Assembly (NCBI GenBank): GCA_025506515.1
Contig: CM046443.1
Location: 90,744,201 to 90,808,200, forward strand
DNA length: 64,000 bases
Origin: Flaveria trinervia
Lineage: Eukaryota > Streptophyta > Magnoliopsida > Asterales > Asteraceae
Reading direction: 5' to 3'
Part shown: positions 1 to 12,800 of the stretch, one piece after another
Numbering within the stretch: position 1 is the first letter of the stretch
Layout of the letters: each line of letters opens with the position of its first letter
The notes under the pieces: model-generated
Seen by the model: the letters and a program-made list of their open reading frames with translations, nothing else
Databases searched by the model: none
Told to the model about the DNA's origin: nothing
Made by a program: the position numbers and the translations under genes

Positions 1-2
1 CA

Positions 3-245
3 ATTCAAACAGCTCCTCTAGCATCAGGAAGACCCATCTTGTCTTGGACATACACCACAAATCCAGAAAGATGGCATGTCATTAGAGATCAAGACATTGA
101 AGACACTTACACATGGCAAAATATGTTTCAGTTGCCTCTGCATGACCTCTTTGATATGAGAAGACATTTTGACAGTCTAAAGGATCCTGATCACCTTATG
201 AAGAAAGGATTGGTGATCATTCTAATGAGAACTGTTGATATCTGA
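3..245 (+). pseudogene. C-terminal fragment of the post-pol gene of copia element A
   Basis: Open frame from the window edge to a TGA, about 80 residues; the rest lies outside the window. It resembles the C-terminal ends of the extra genes in elements B (8449-8946) and C (59594-60797): an aromatic W-x-Y motif, then about 35 residues later a stretch with the pattern L-x-D-L/V-F/Y. It is followed after about 25 bases by a polypurine tract and an LTR, as the other two are. Function is unknown; in Sireviruses this position is occupied by an env-like ORF. No ATG is needed because the start is outside the window. Confidence 0.6.
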
Positions 246-271
246 AGTCTTCTAAGTATTTTGGTAGCATC

Positions 272-286
272 AGCCTAGGGGGAGTT
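272..286 (+). promoter_or_regulatory. Polypurine tract of element A
   Basis: A G-rich purine run (AGGGGGAG, then TT) lies directly before the TG that opens the LTR. Positions 259-287 are identical over 29 bases to 8949-8977 before the LTR of element B, although the two LTRs are well diverged. This is the expected site of plus-strand priming in reverse transcription. Confidence 0.7.
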
Positions 287-1045
287 TGTAGAGATTAATG
301 AAGAGGCTGATGCAACCTAAACATCTTAAGTCTATCCTGCATGCTGTACAAGTACATTAAAGAAGAAGCTTAGGAAGTTTCACCCATGAAACAGAAAATA
401 TTCTAAGTGTGAAATCTTCCGAAGCCAAGACCAATATCTTCCAAAGCCAAACATAGGAAGTCTTCCAAACCCTCAGAGACAAAGTCTTCCGAAGCTTCAA
501 GTTAATGAAGACAGATTTCTTCCGAAGACTTTTAGTAACATGCTTTATCTGATGTACTATTCCATAAAGCTGGACACCTTTCCGTTGCACCTCTGTAAGG
601 TCACCAACTTACATGAGTTGGTGAAAAGGTCCATGCTTTTGGTAACTGTACATTGAGGTCTTGAGTCTGTAACTTTCTACTTTATGTACTTTATCCTTTT
701 TGTAATAGATAAGGATGTGAGCTATGGCATGTCATAGTCACATCTCAAAAGGCAATCTGCCTTTTGACTCTACAATTGATTTTGTTTGTGTCTAGTCAAT
801 TGTATCCAGCTGGCTTTCAAAGTATAGCCAGCTATAGGATGTAGTATAAGTATCTCATGTTCTTGTATCTTTCATATATGCTTTGTAACACTTGTAATAG
901 AACATAGAGAAAACAATATACTTCATTCTTGAAAACGATACACTTGTGTTCTTTGTGTTCTGTCTCTCTTGCATTACTTGTGTTCTTAGCATCTCAACTT
1001 GGTTAATCCAGTTTACTGTTTGATTAAAGTTTAATTAATCTCCTC
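287..1045 (+). repeat. LTR of copia element A (3' end uncertain)
   Basis: Begins TGTAGAG right after the polypurine tract. It shares landmarks in the same order with the LTR at 8977-9825 (a GCAACC block near the start, a block of ACCAACTT and AGTTGGTGA near the middle, a CAGCTGG/CAACTGG block, then a TATA-like region), but the two are clearly different families. Several CTTCCGAAG-like motifs occur at 415-530. The exact 3' end is not clear, because integrase-coding sequence of another element starts by about 1083 without a visible primer-binding site between. Confidence 0.6.
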
Positions 1046-1082
1046 TTTGTGTTGTTGTGTTGTAACTTACACCCTTCAACGA

Positions 1083-4000
1083 TCTTGCACATGCTTTCTT
1101 TCCAAAGCTGATAGTGATGAGTCAACACTTTGGCATAAATGTATGTGTCATGTAAATTTTAAGACAATGAATAAATTGGCTAAAAATAACTTGGTACATG
1201 GTTTGCCTAAAAAGGAATTTTTCTGCAAAGATAATTGTGTTGCATGCTTAAAAGGGAAGCAACACAGGGCATCTCACAAATCCAAAAGTGTTAACTTTAT
1301 CACTACTCCATTACACTTATTGCACATGGATCTTTTTGGTCCCACAAGTATAATGAGCATTGGAAGGAAATCATACTACCTTGTGATAGTTGATGATTTT
1401 ACAAGATTTACATGGGTATTCTTTTTAAGAACTAAAGATGAAACTACTGAAATATTAAAATCTTTTATTCTTAAAATAGAAAATCAAATTGATCACAAGG
1501 TTAAAATAATTAGAAGTGATCAAGGGACTGAGTTTAAGAACTTTATTCTTGACTCATTTTATAACTCAAAAGGGATTGCCAGACAATATAGTGCTTCTAG
1601 AACTCCTCAACAAAACAGTGTTGTTGAGAGAATGAACATGACACTTATTGAGGCTGCTCGAACTATGTTAGCTAATTCCAAACTACCTCTAATATTCTGG
1701 GCAAAGGCAGTCAGCACTACATGCTATGTGTAGAATAGAGTTCTTGTAGTTAAGCCACATGGAAAAACCCCTTATGAGCTATGGAACAAGAGGCCACCGT
1801 TCATTGGCTTTCTAAGGTCCTTTGACAGCAGGTGTACCATACTTAACACAAAGGACAATTTGGCAAATATTGTTGAAAAGTCGGATGATGCTATCTTTGT
1901 TGGATACTCTTCTAGCTCTAAAGCTTATAGGATATACAACATTAAGAATCAACAATTTGAAGAGTCATCCAATATAGTTGTTAATGAGCACACTCCTTGT
2001 GTTAGGGGAAATGGCCCTGATCATATCTTTGATATAGAATTGTTTCCAAACTATTCTAAATCATCTTATAAGAATGTTTCAGTTGGAAGAGGTGCTCAAA
2101 ATCATTCTGATGCTGCTGTTGATGATCAATTGTTTGAGCTACCGAGACCTCTTCCAAATTCTCCAAGAGCTGCAACAAATCAAGCTTCCACTATTCACAG
2201 ATCAGACAGCATAACCATATCAAGGAATAGTGAAGCATCAATAAGTGAATCACCTGCTGATCCTCAAAACTCATCAGGTGATCCTACACAACACCTAGCT
2301 TATGAAAGAAGCATCTTGAAGGAACAGGCAAAATGTTGATGCTACTCTACAGCCAACCATTAATGATGTTTCTCATTCATTCAATCAGTTCTTATTGAAT
2401 GACTTTGTAACAATAGCTGGACAAAGTGTTCCAGTTCCTGAGTAGAATATGTCCAACCTAGATCTATCTCTGCAACTAGAAGTGATTCCTCATCTTAGGA
2501 TTCATAACACTCATCCAACTGAGAACATCATAGGGGATGTCTCAGAAGGTGTGAGAACAAGAGGGCAGACTCATCATGGGAATGTATGCTTGTACTCATG
2601 CTTTTTATCCCAGATGGAACCCAAGAAGGTAGAAGATGCCTTGAAAGATAGTAGTTGACTTGAATCGATGCAAGAGGAGATGATTCAGTTCAAGAGACAG
2701 AAGTTTGGAACCCATGTCCGCTACGATCCGGTCAAGTACCTATAGGCACTAAATGGGTTTTCAGAAACAAAAGAGAGATAGAGGCTTGATTATCAAGAAC
2801 AAGGAAAGACTAGTGGTTCAAGGATATACCCAAGAGGAAGGAATCAATTATGTTGATGTCTTTGCACCTGTTGCAAGACTTGAGGCAGTTAAGATCTTCT
2901 TTGCTTATGCTGCATCGAATAATTTCACTGTCTACCAGCTTGATGTCAAGTGTGCCTTTCTATATGGGGATATAGATAGGGAAGTCTATATGTGCCAACC
3001 TCCAGGATTTGAAGACCCACAAACCCAAACTATGTGTGCAAATGGATAAAGCTCTATATGGGCTGCACCAAGCACCTAGGCTGTGGTATGAGACTTTGTC
3101 TCAGTTTCTTCTAAAGAATGGCTACACTAGAGGTACCATTGACAAGATTCTCTTCATCAGAAAGTCTAGAAAGGACATTTTGCTTGTTCAAGTCTATGTT
3201 GATGACACCATATTTGGTTCTTCAAATGACCAAATATGCAAAGAATTTGAAAGCATTATGAAGAAGAAATTTGAGATGAGTTCCATGGGAAAAATGGACT
3301 TTTTCCTTGGAATTCAGGTAAAGCAATTGAAGGAAGGCTTCTTCATCAATCAATCCAAGTATGTCAATGACATCTTAGAGAGATTTGAGATGAAAGATTG
3401 CAAGCCAGCCAAGACACCCATACCCAAAAACCATAATCTTTGTCCTAGCCTTGAGGGGGAGGATACTGATCAACATCAGTATAGGGCAATTATTGGTTCT
3501 TTGATGTATCTCACAGCAAGTAAACCTGATATAATGTTTGCCACTTGCATCTATGCAAGATATCAGGCTGCTCCAAAGATGTCTCACCCAGCTGCTGCAA
3601 AGAGAATCCTCAGATACCTCAAATGAGCACCTAAATTAGGTCTCTGGTATCCAAGAAATAGTGATTTCAATCTCTATGGATACTCTGACAGTGACTATGG
3701 TGGCTGCAACATTGACAAGAAATCAACATCAGGAGGATGTCAATTCTTGGTGGAAGGATTATCTCATGGCAATGCAAGAAACAATCTTGTGTCTCTACAT
3801 CAACTGCTGAAGCTGAATACATTGTTGCTGCTAGCTGCTGTGCTCAGTTGCTGTGGATTCAGAACTAGATGTTAGACTATGGATTCAACTTTATGAGTAC
3901 TCCTATCCATATTGACAACAACAGTGCTATATCCATTACTGAAAATCCGGTGAAGCACTCCAAGACAAAGCATATTAATATCAGGTACCATTTCATTAGA

Positions 4001-4138
4001 GATATTCATGAGAAAAATCTGATTAATCTAATCAAAGTCGATTCAATTGAACAATATGCTGATTTGTTCACCAAAGCTTTTGATGAACAAAGATTTAAGT
4101 ATCTCATAACAGCTAATGGGATAATAAATATTGATTAG
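1083..4138 (+). pseudogene. Decayed copia pol: integrase, reverse transcriptase, RNase H
   Basis: The integrase zinc-binding region (WHKCMCHVN, then CVACLKGKQ) and the catalytic core with RSDQGTEF are readable up to a TAG at 1731, where a Gln codon is expected; the frame resumes to 2339. The middle (2340-2750) is broken. Reverse transcriptase is readable from about 2753 (RLVVQGYTQ, YQLDVKCAFLYG), with a frame change near 3010-3050. The active-site YVDD is at 3195-3206. RNase H follows (YSDSDYGGC near 3680, KHINIRYHFIRD near 3970) and ends at a TAG at 4136-4138. There are at least five disruptions, so no functional polyprotein is possible. Confidence 0.85.
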
Positions 4139-4799
4139 ATTACCTTTTTTGAAAACCTTTAAATATTTAATGTCTTGTGTCAATACAATTTAAGCCTGTT
4201 ACAAAAGATCTCTCTAAAATTTTCTAAGTATAGATTTCTTCCGAAGAGAAATTAACCGCGGAAGTTATTTTCATATCTTCTGAAGCAAAATTCTCAAATG
4301 ATAATTTTCTTCTCGGAAGAGTTTTTGGTCTCGGAAGAAGCGATTGATCTAATATCAGATCTACTTCTGAAGCTTATACAATCTCTCCATTCTAAAAGCA
4401 ATCCTCACCTTCAGAAGCAAAGTCTTTGCTTTGGAAGTAAGAGTTGCCCTCGGAAGTAAGAGTTGCCTTCGGAAGACAAATTACCTTCGGAAATATTTTA
4501 TATTTGGAAGAGAGATTTTATTGTGTAACGGAAATCTCTTGGGCCCCACATTGTAAAAAGCAAAGATTTTGTTAATAATGTCAGATTATTTAACTGAATT
4601 TAACCTTACCACCACTGTCATTTCTTCCACTAAAACATCACATCACCTTATCCTAACCCCCATTACCGTCTTTCCACCCTCTTTTAAATAATCCCGACTA
4701 TTCAATTTCATCTTCTTACCCAAATTTTACTGTCCTAAAAGTTTCCTTCACTCTTAATTCACCCTAGCTCAAACTCACAACAAAATTCACCTTTCACAA
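4139..4799 (+). other. Spacer between pol and the post-pol gene, rich in CTTCCGAAG-type motifs
   Basis: Positions 4220-4510 carry about a dozen variants of the near-palindrome CTTCCGAAG/CTTCGGAAG, the same motif that fills the LTR of this element. Positions 4600-4799 read like a plant 5' leader: pyrimidine- and A-rich, with a TTTTAAATAA stretch at 4682 and an ATG in good context at 4800. In element C the corresponding gene begins without such a spacer. The spacer may be a second promoter or an acquired leader; this is inference. Confidence 0.5.
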
Positions 4800-7700
4800 A
4801 TGGCACTCAACCCTCAGCATAACCAAGTCGCATTTCTTGATTCTTCAAGAGATGCTGACTTCTCTGAAATCATCTTATTTCTCACCCAATCATCCTACCA
4901 CATGGCCTTAACTATAAATCCCACTATTTACTCCAATCAAATGGCTGAATTTTGGGATAACAGTCGAGTTGAAACCCTAAATGGGGTTCGTGTGATTAGG
5001 TCCAGCATTTGTGGACAAGAGTTAGTCATTACTGAACAACTCATCAAGGAGCATCTTGAGCTTCATGATAAGAAAGCTCCTACTGAATTTCCCAAAACAG
5101 ATTTAGACAGCACTTACATCCTCATGGGTTATGGTGGAGACGTGAGCAGGTCGACTGTCTACAAATTCAACTTCTCCTACAACTGAAAGTTCCTCCTGCA
5201 TGTTGTCCTTCACTGTTTGTTAAATAAATCTAGGGGATGGGACCAAATCCCATATGAACTAGGATGCTTAGTTCATGGAATAGTGAGAGGCCTCCGCTTC
5301 AATTACTCAAGATTTGTGTTCACCAATCTGATTGGGAATCTTCAAAGGGAAACATTTTTTATGTATCCCAGATTCATTCAACACACAATCAACTGTGAGT
5401 TGGAACAGAGTCAGCTTGTATGTGCAGCTGCTCTGCCTTTCCCTCACATGAGGCCTACCATCTTCAAGACCTTGAAGAAAGTATCCACCAACTTCACTGG
5501 AAGGTACACTTCTTTACTTCCAGAAATGACAGAGCATATAACTCCTGGTGACATCCCTGTTCACCCCACAAGTGATGAACCCACACCAGCAACCACCTTC
5601 ACAATGCCAACACTGCCTTCTCATCCCATCACCATCACATACAAAGACGCCCTAAATGAACCCTTGTTCACTCTACTCTGATTGGACAAGCCCCTCCTGT
5701 TTAATCCAAAAAGACTAGAGTGGAACAATGGGCTCCCACTCAATTTGAGGTCTCACCATCTTCTCATTTGACCTCAATATGGGTCCTGAGTCTTCTCAGT
5801 CTCAAACCCATGAGCCCCATACCTTAGCCACTAGCCCTCAGAATGAGTATTTACACTCTTCTGAGCAACCAACAAGGGACAGCTCCACTAGAGGCTCAAT
5901 GCCTATAGACATTGACCAAGGTCCTGGGTTAGTAGGTTTAACCTCCTTATCTTTCACTGACCTTCTCTTCAAAACTGATGAAGAGATAACATCCCTCCAT
6001 GGCAATGAAGTTGATCTACACCACCCTCTCCTAGATCAACATAGCCTAGAGAGATCCCTTATTTCTAGCCCCCATCAGCAACCCATAACTGAGGTGAGTC
6101 CCACTGATGTGGAGGGGACTCATGCAGATTTAGCTGCCACTACAGAAGGTGCCTCAATGGACCTTATGGACAGTGGTAACATCTCTGAGACGGCAACCAT
6201 GCCTTTTGATGACTCTGAAAGAGACATCATTAAGCAAGGAAAACCAAGGTGCCAAGAAACCACATCTGGTGGTGAGGCCGAGCATACTAGGTATGTTACC
6301 TCATCTCCCCATGATTCTTCAAAAGAAGATGAGGGAAGAATGAAACTCCTCATTCAAGACCTTCTTTCCAAAGTCTCAAACCTTGAATCCTTGGTTAGGA
6401 CTTTAGAGGAAAGGTCTGCCACTCAGCAACTTGAGATTGACAATTTAAGGCTAAACTAGCTGAGAAACAGATTGAGAGATATGTTAGGCATGTACCTGTT
6501 AAGGTCTCCTTGACCTCTTTCTCAAGCTCATCTAGCTCTCAAGATTATGCTACCAAAAAAGGGGAGAGTGTTCAGAGACAAACACTGAGGACCCACAGAG
6601 CCAAACTTCAACTTCAACTTCAATACTTTCAACTCCCAGCACAACTTTCTTTGAGCCATCCCAAGTTGTACTTCAAATCGACCAAGGATGCTCAGAGATC
6701 TCTATAGACTCTTTTTCAAGTTTCTGTTGAGATCCTTTACTGATCATCCAAGCCCTGATGCTGCCATGATATACTTTGGAGCAGAAGAGCTTTAGAGGAT
6801 ATGTGCACCTTCTACCACTGTGGAAGAAGTTGGTCAACCTAAGGTCCAAATGGAATATGAGATTCAATTCGAAGGGGAAATGAGGACCGATGGCCCAGCA
6901 ACTGAAACAGTTAGGACAGAATCTGCACCTCCTCAAACTTCCGAAGCAGAAGTTAAAGCCTCGGAAGAACAACCAAAATCTTTCGAAATCGAAATGGAAG
7001 CTGCAGAAGGACTGTTTTCTTTGTCCGAGGATCTAACCATCACAAATGCAATCCTAGAACTTGCATCTGAGGTGAATAGTGAGGACTTCTGGATCTACCT
7101 CTAGCCTAGACACCCTCTCTGCCTCTCTCACAATCAAAATCCACTCTCCAAGAAACACCAAAGTCAAGTTCTTCAAATGATAACAAAGGGAAGAAGAAGA
7201 TGTCTGCAGAAGAGCTTCAGGAAGATGAGAAGATTGAGAAATTAAAGAGAAAAGGAAGACTTCTAACTAGGAAGCTGCTAGCTGCCAGTACAAAAGCAGT
7301 TGTAGCCAACCAAGAGGCTGTCTACAACAAGAAGAGAGAAGAGGTCATTGATCAGCTCATTCAACTGGGAGCTGCCAATGAAGAAACACTTCAGCTACCA
7401 CTAGAGGAGTTGGTGAAACTGGAAAAGGAAACCAAGCTGTAACATGAAAAACAAAAAGAGGCAGCTAGGTTGGCCTTAGAGGAAGAGAAAGAAAAGGAAC
7501 AGAAGGAGGCTGACCAGCAGCTTAGGAGGGAAAGGATAAAGTTCCTAACCTCTAGAGGCTTCAATCTTCAAGAACTCTCTCCACACAACAATGAAACGAT
7601 CCTTTGGCTCTACAACAAAGAGCAGGATCAAATGAAGAAAAAGAGAAGAAAGGCTACAAGAGAAAAGCTAAAGGAGAAGAAGAAGAAAGAGGAAGAAGCA

Positions 7701-8946
7701 AGGGTCACTGCAACCAAGAAGCTTAGTGAGAAAGCCTGGATGAAAGACTATCTCCGGGCTCATGGCTTCTCTAGAAGGCAGGTGGGTCCCATGTCCAAAA
7801 GGACACTCCAATGGATTGTTAGTGAAATCAAGGCTGACATCCGTTTGGGAAAGAGAAAGAGATGTATAGAAGGGTAAAAGGGATGACCTTCACTGCAACC
7901 ACTCAACCCCAACCTGAACCCACACCCTTACCATTCACCATCAAAATTGAGCCTTTCACCCCTGAACCCACATCCTTACCCACATCCACTTCCTCACCTC
8001 AACCACCTAAACTTCCATTCTTCAACCAAAAACACTTCCCAGAACCTTTACACCACAACCTACCCAACAACCTTCCAAACCATCCCCTCAGCCTTCCAAA
8101 CATCTCTCTCTTGAGGAGTTCAAGACAATCAAGACAAAGCTCACCAACTGCACAATTTTGAGCGAAGTCTCATGTGAGGAAGACTTTGTCAACATTACCT
8201 ATGTTGATGGATCTTCACGTTCCCTTACAAGAGACCAATTTCTTGATTTGCCCAGAGGAACACTGGACCAGGCTGCTAGACTTCTAGGCCTCAACTCAGA
8301 TTCACTAAAAGATGAAGAGAAGAGACTAAGAAGGAAACTGGTGACTCTGCTGGATACAAAGAAAGAGGACAAGATTCCTAGTCAGTCTCTTGTGCCTTGA
8401 AAGAAAATACTCTAGTGGAGGTTCGATGAAGCTACTCACAACTTTGTTGTGGAAAGAGAGAATGGTGAAGTCAACAGACTGAATGCCATCTCTCTACTAC
8501 ACTCCAGTAGACTTGATATTGCTGAGTTAGCAAAGAAACCATTCTCCAACCCCTCCAACTCTAAAACTGCTGCCCTCATCAGAAATCATCTCAGCAGTTT
8601 TCATCTGGCTGAGTTAACTGCAAAAGCCAAGATTGAAGAAGAGTTGAAGTTGAGAAGAAAGGAAGACAAGAAAAGACCTCCTACCAAGGGCACAACCTTT
8701 CTACAGATGGTAGCGGGTCCTGAATTGGAACCTATAGTTAGATGGGAATATGATTATAGCTACCATCAACTAACTCTTTTCAGAGGGCCACAACAAAGGG
8801 TACATATCATTCAAGGTGACAAACTAGAGTTCCTGTCTATGAAAGATTTGTACAAACTTCTCAGCACCACATCAGGGAAGAACAAGGAAACTGATAAATA
8901 CTTACTCGCCTTGGTGCTGAAGGTTTTGAGAAGTAGAGACAAGTGA
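4800..8946 (+). pseudogene. Post-pol gene of copia element B (env-like position), decayed
   Basis: A chain of ORFs in shifting frames from an ATG at 4800 to a TGA at 8944-8946, roughly 1,350 codons. The N-terminal 240 residues match the equivalent protein of element C: FWDN, then VIRSSICG, then a block ending MYPRF near 5360. This resembles the domain catalogued as a putative plant transposon protein (from memory). Then come a Ser/Thr/Pro-rich stretch (5560-6300), a predicted coiled coil (6340-6455), Lys/Glu-rich helices (7200-7860), a Pro-rich stretch (7900-8060) and a C-terminal region with W-x-Y-D (near 8730). No membrane segment or fusion peptide is evident, so calling it envelope is not supported. 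CTTCCGAAG motifs also occur inside it (6940-6985). Confidence 0.65.
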
Positions 8947-8961
8947 GGTTTTGGTAGCATC

Positions 8962-8976
8962 AGCCTAGGGGGAGTT
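8962..8976 (+). promoter_or_regulatory. Polypurine tract of element B
   Basis: CCTAGGGGGAGTT directly before the 3' LTR; the 29-base context is identical to that of element A. It is the expected plus-strand primer site. Confidence 0.75.
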
Positions 8977-9825
8977 TATTGGATCAAGAAGAAGGCTGGT
9001 GCAACCAAAACCAAATAACTTGGACAAATTTTGATGCTACTTACAAAGGCTTCCGAAGCCAAGTGTGGAACTTCCGAAGGTTGTAGAGTTCTTCCGAAGA
9101 CAAAGTGAAAGATCAACTTCCGAAGACAAACTCTACTTCCGAAGTCAAAGAACTTACTTCCGAAGATCAAGTCTAAGTAGATGAATTCAGAAGACTGCTT
9201 CCGAAGTATGAAGAAAGAAGAAGTTCTCAAGCCTCGGAAGAAGTAGCCTCTTACGAAGTATAAGTGGCTTCGGAAGTACTTGTTCTTCCGAAGCCATTTA
9301 ACCTTCAGAAGACACTGCTATGAACCAGTGGACATAAGTATGGTCTCTGACACTCCGCTGCAGACCTCTGATACTGCATGGCATTTTCTCAAAGAGTCAT
9401 GTAGTTGACCATAATTTATTCCACTGTTCACCTTTTATGATAGTACAAGTTACCAACTTTAGTTGGTGACAAAGGTAAATCAGGACATGTCCTGACTACC
9501 ATATCTCAGAGAAGACTTTATTTGAGATACCTTAAACTATAGTCTTGTAGTATAGGCTTTAGTTATAGGATCCCAACTGGTATCAAAGTATATCCGGCTG
9601 TAGGTAGTATTATATATAGTTTCTCATTGTAACTCATAACAGATGCTTGTAAGAGTCTTGTAATATTTGAGTTGAGAAGCAATATATGCAAGTACCTTGA
9701 AATTATCTCTATGTGTTTGTTCATTACTTATTGTTATCAACTCTTATTGACTCTATCTTCATCTGAGTGTTGTTCAAGTGAGTTTGAGAGAAAAACAAAG
9801 TGTTAGTGACATAAACCGATCCTGC
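8977..9825 (+). repeat. 3' LTR of copia element B
   Basis: 849 bp. The first dinucleotide is TA rather than TG, and the end is CCTGCA. About ten copies of CTTCCGAAG or its complement CTTCGGAAG lie at 9045-9295, upstream of a TATA-like run at 9610-9618. It is homologous along its length to the solo LTR at 45459-46298 (shared AACCGATCCTGCA end and a TATATATAG/TTTCTCATTGTAACT block). Followed by GATAA. Confidence 0.8.
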
Positions 9826-9830
9826 AGATA

Positions 9831-12800
9831 AAAGTACCCCTGATTATATCATTCGTTACAAATCATTCCCCTCCCAAACCTTGATCTTCATTGTTCCTCT
9901 TGAAGCCTCCATTCATGAAAGCTCCACAAATTGTTGTTCATCCAGTTATCCTACACAAAAACGATGTTTGTCTCGATCATTTCTACACCAAAATCAATGT
10001 TAGAGTGTGAGTATGTTTTAACCGAGCATTTGAGCCCCCATCTGGTTATCTTTATTGTTCGCCTCCACTATCTTAGATTGAGCATCCATCTTATCATCTT
10101 TGTTATTCGCCTCCACCATCATTGATCGAGACTCCATATAATCAAACACGATTTTCATTGAGTAAAAGAAACATTTCCAAATTTTATTCCATTCTATGTC
10201 AAGCAAACACGATTTTCATTGAAAAGATTTTAATTCCACTTCCAAGAAATTCTACAAATCAAACACGACCTTATAGTAATTGATAAGTGGTGATGAAATA
10301 AAAATACAAAGGGGTGGGTACCAAACTACTTATGACTTAAAAACTTACGATACGTTTCATTCCGTCTAATTAAAGGGAATTAAAATCCTCATTTAATAAA
10401 TAATTGCATTCCATTAACTAATCAAATACTATCTTTTTCCATTATCTCATAACAATACATTTCATTCCGTCTCTCAGTTTATACCAAACTACTTAGGACT
10501 TAAAAACTTACGATCTTAACCAAAAATCATCAAAGCAAAACAATATGTTGATGCATACATGCCTAAATAGTTATTATTATCATGATAATAATATCTTGAT
10601 CGTAGAAGATAAATGACACCTAAAGATAGTTATACAATCATACATTTTAATTCTATCCATAAAATTAACAAATATATCAATAAATATTTACAAAGAGGGG
10701 AATGGAAGCTCCACATCCTACGATAAAATCAATTTGTGGAATGATTGTACATAATAGCTTCAAGAATAATGCAAAAATTAGGAGACTCATGTTCGCACAT
10801 CGATCGAGTTGTTGTGATTGAATAAAAACAAGCTAGTTGAAAGGCTTAGCTACCTATAACTATATATTATAAGTAATTAAAAGTCATCTTCATTAGAAAT
10901 TAATAAAAAGTATTAAGCTTGAATACCTTAGAACAAGAATACAAAACAAGAATACTGCAAAGCAAACAGTTTTGGGATTTTTTATAATGAAAAGTAAATT
11001 GAATGCTAATACTTAAGAAAAGCAACAAACTTGATTAAGACCTTTGAAAACTATGACGAAAAAAAATCACTTTCGAGTTCAAGTTCAAAGATTCACAATA
11101 GGTTAATAAGAATTAATTGGTAATCACATACACATGAATTTGTGAAAAAATTTAATTAAAGTGATAATTAAAAAAACAAAGTTTTAAGATTCGTTTGTTC
11201 AAAAGATTACTAATTTATAAATATCAAGTATTCACACGCAAATCAAACTTCACATGATATAAGAAAACCAAATATGAATGATAGAATGTAAATACTTAAA
11301 CATAAACAAACTATTGAACTTTAATCAAATTCACAATTGAATTCCGTGTCATAAGAAAACAAACCAAACAATCAAATCCAAATTATGACCTATTGTTTTA
11401 CTTAGATGAACTATGTACTCGAAATTGATCATGAACTATTTAGTCGATCATCAAAATGATTCAATCTTCAAACGTTGTATGGATATTTTTGGAGTTTGAT
11501 CTCAAGTGAATCCGTGGTGGAAAGAACACTCAAAATTGCCTTAGAATCGTCCAAAATCATAGGTGTGAAAGTGGGGTCGAAACCCTAGTTTTTATCATTA
11601 AAAATGCTAAATTAACCCAAAATTTAAGAGTTTATCGGGGCAAGCGCTTAATGTGCTATAGTCAGGGCATTATCCATTGGGTCTCTCCTAAAACTTGGAT
11701 TTTCCTTTGCAATGTGTTGGTTAGTGTGTTGGCATCAGAGCACTATGTCCTCGTAGTGGAGTACTATGCGCTAGAACCTCATTTTGGTCTTTTTGATCCC
11801 GATCGCTTCCTCATCGCTTGTATAAACGTCCTTTGCTCTTTTAATCTTCGGCACACATGTTAAGACATTCAAATTGTGCTTTTTAAGCTCTAAACACATA
11901 CAACACAAACACATCTCAAAGTAACATCATTCCATATTCATAAACATATAAAACATGAAATTAACTATGTTTAATACCAAATAAATGACATCCGATCACA
12001 CATACAGTTAACGGTGTGAAGACGTACAAGACACATCTACATGCCCACATGAATCATAACAATCAATAAAACAAGGTAAGGGTTCAAATAAAAAGAATTT
12101 TCAAACCAAAAATTATAATAAGTAATCTCAACTTATCTTCTTAATTAATGGTTTAGATCAAGTTGTATGAAAGAACTTTGTTAGAGACGTATTTTATGCA
12201 TAACCACTTCTGTTAACTTTTTCAAGTGCCTTCATTTTATAAATGTTCATAACTTATATATACGAGATTGTTTTTTTATTCAAATTAAAACATAAAAACA
12301 AGTGTTTTTTATTTAAAATGAGTACATTATCCTTACATAAAAATATAAAAAATGTACGCTTTTTCAGCTCATATGATTTATGTCCGTTATTGTATTTTAG
12401 TATAATTGATTGTGTCTTTTCTTTTGTCATTGCGCTTTTCTAGAAACTATTGTGTTTTTTTAAAACGATGAATTCTAAAAAAACATAATTGTGAAAACAT
12501 AAAGAGAAATTGAGTTATTTTGTCATTGTTATACAATAATGTTATTCCACCATTACATTTTTTTAAAATTCATTATTTTATATAACAATATGGTACTCGT
12601 TTAGAAAAAACGCTTGTTATTATGGTGGTAATATTGATAAAAATATAATGTCATACATAAAAGTTATGAATGTTAAAATTTTTTGAGGAACTTGCAAAAT
12701 GTCAACAAAAGTAGCTACTTTTAAAAGAATCATCTTATAATTTTTTTGTTACAATTAAATCTCAACCATTTATTAAAAAAATTGATTATTGAAGTTACTT

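Larger units (their letters stand above)
1083..9825 (+). mobile_element. Copia (Sirevirus-like) element B, 5'-truncated
   Basis: Order: integrase, reverse transcriptase, RNase H (1083-4138), a 660-bp spacer, the extra post-pol gene (4800-8946), polypurine tract and 3' LTR (8977-9825). Its own 5' LTR, primer-binding site, gag and protease are missing: the LTR directly upstream (287-1045) is too different to be its partner. The integrase-before-RT order identifies Ty1/copia. The 3' LTR is followed by GATAA, the presumed right target duplication; no left copy can be identified. Many stops and frameshifts show an old copy. Confidence 0.8.

Noticed and set aside
287..1045. Reading this LTR as the 5' LTR of element B
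   Set aside because: It is too diverged from 8977-9825 to be its pair, no primer-binding site or gag follows, and it is preceded by the tail of another element.
11651..11863. 70-codon open frame in the less AT-rich island
   Set aside because: No recognisable motif; likely non-coding or an LTR scrap.
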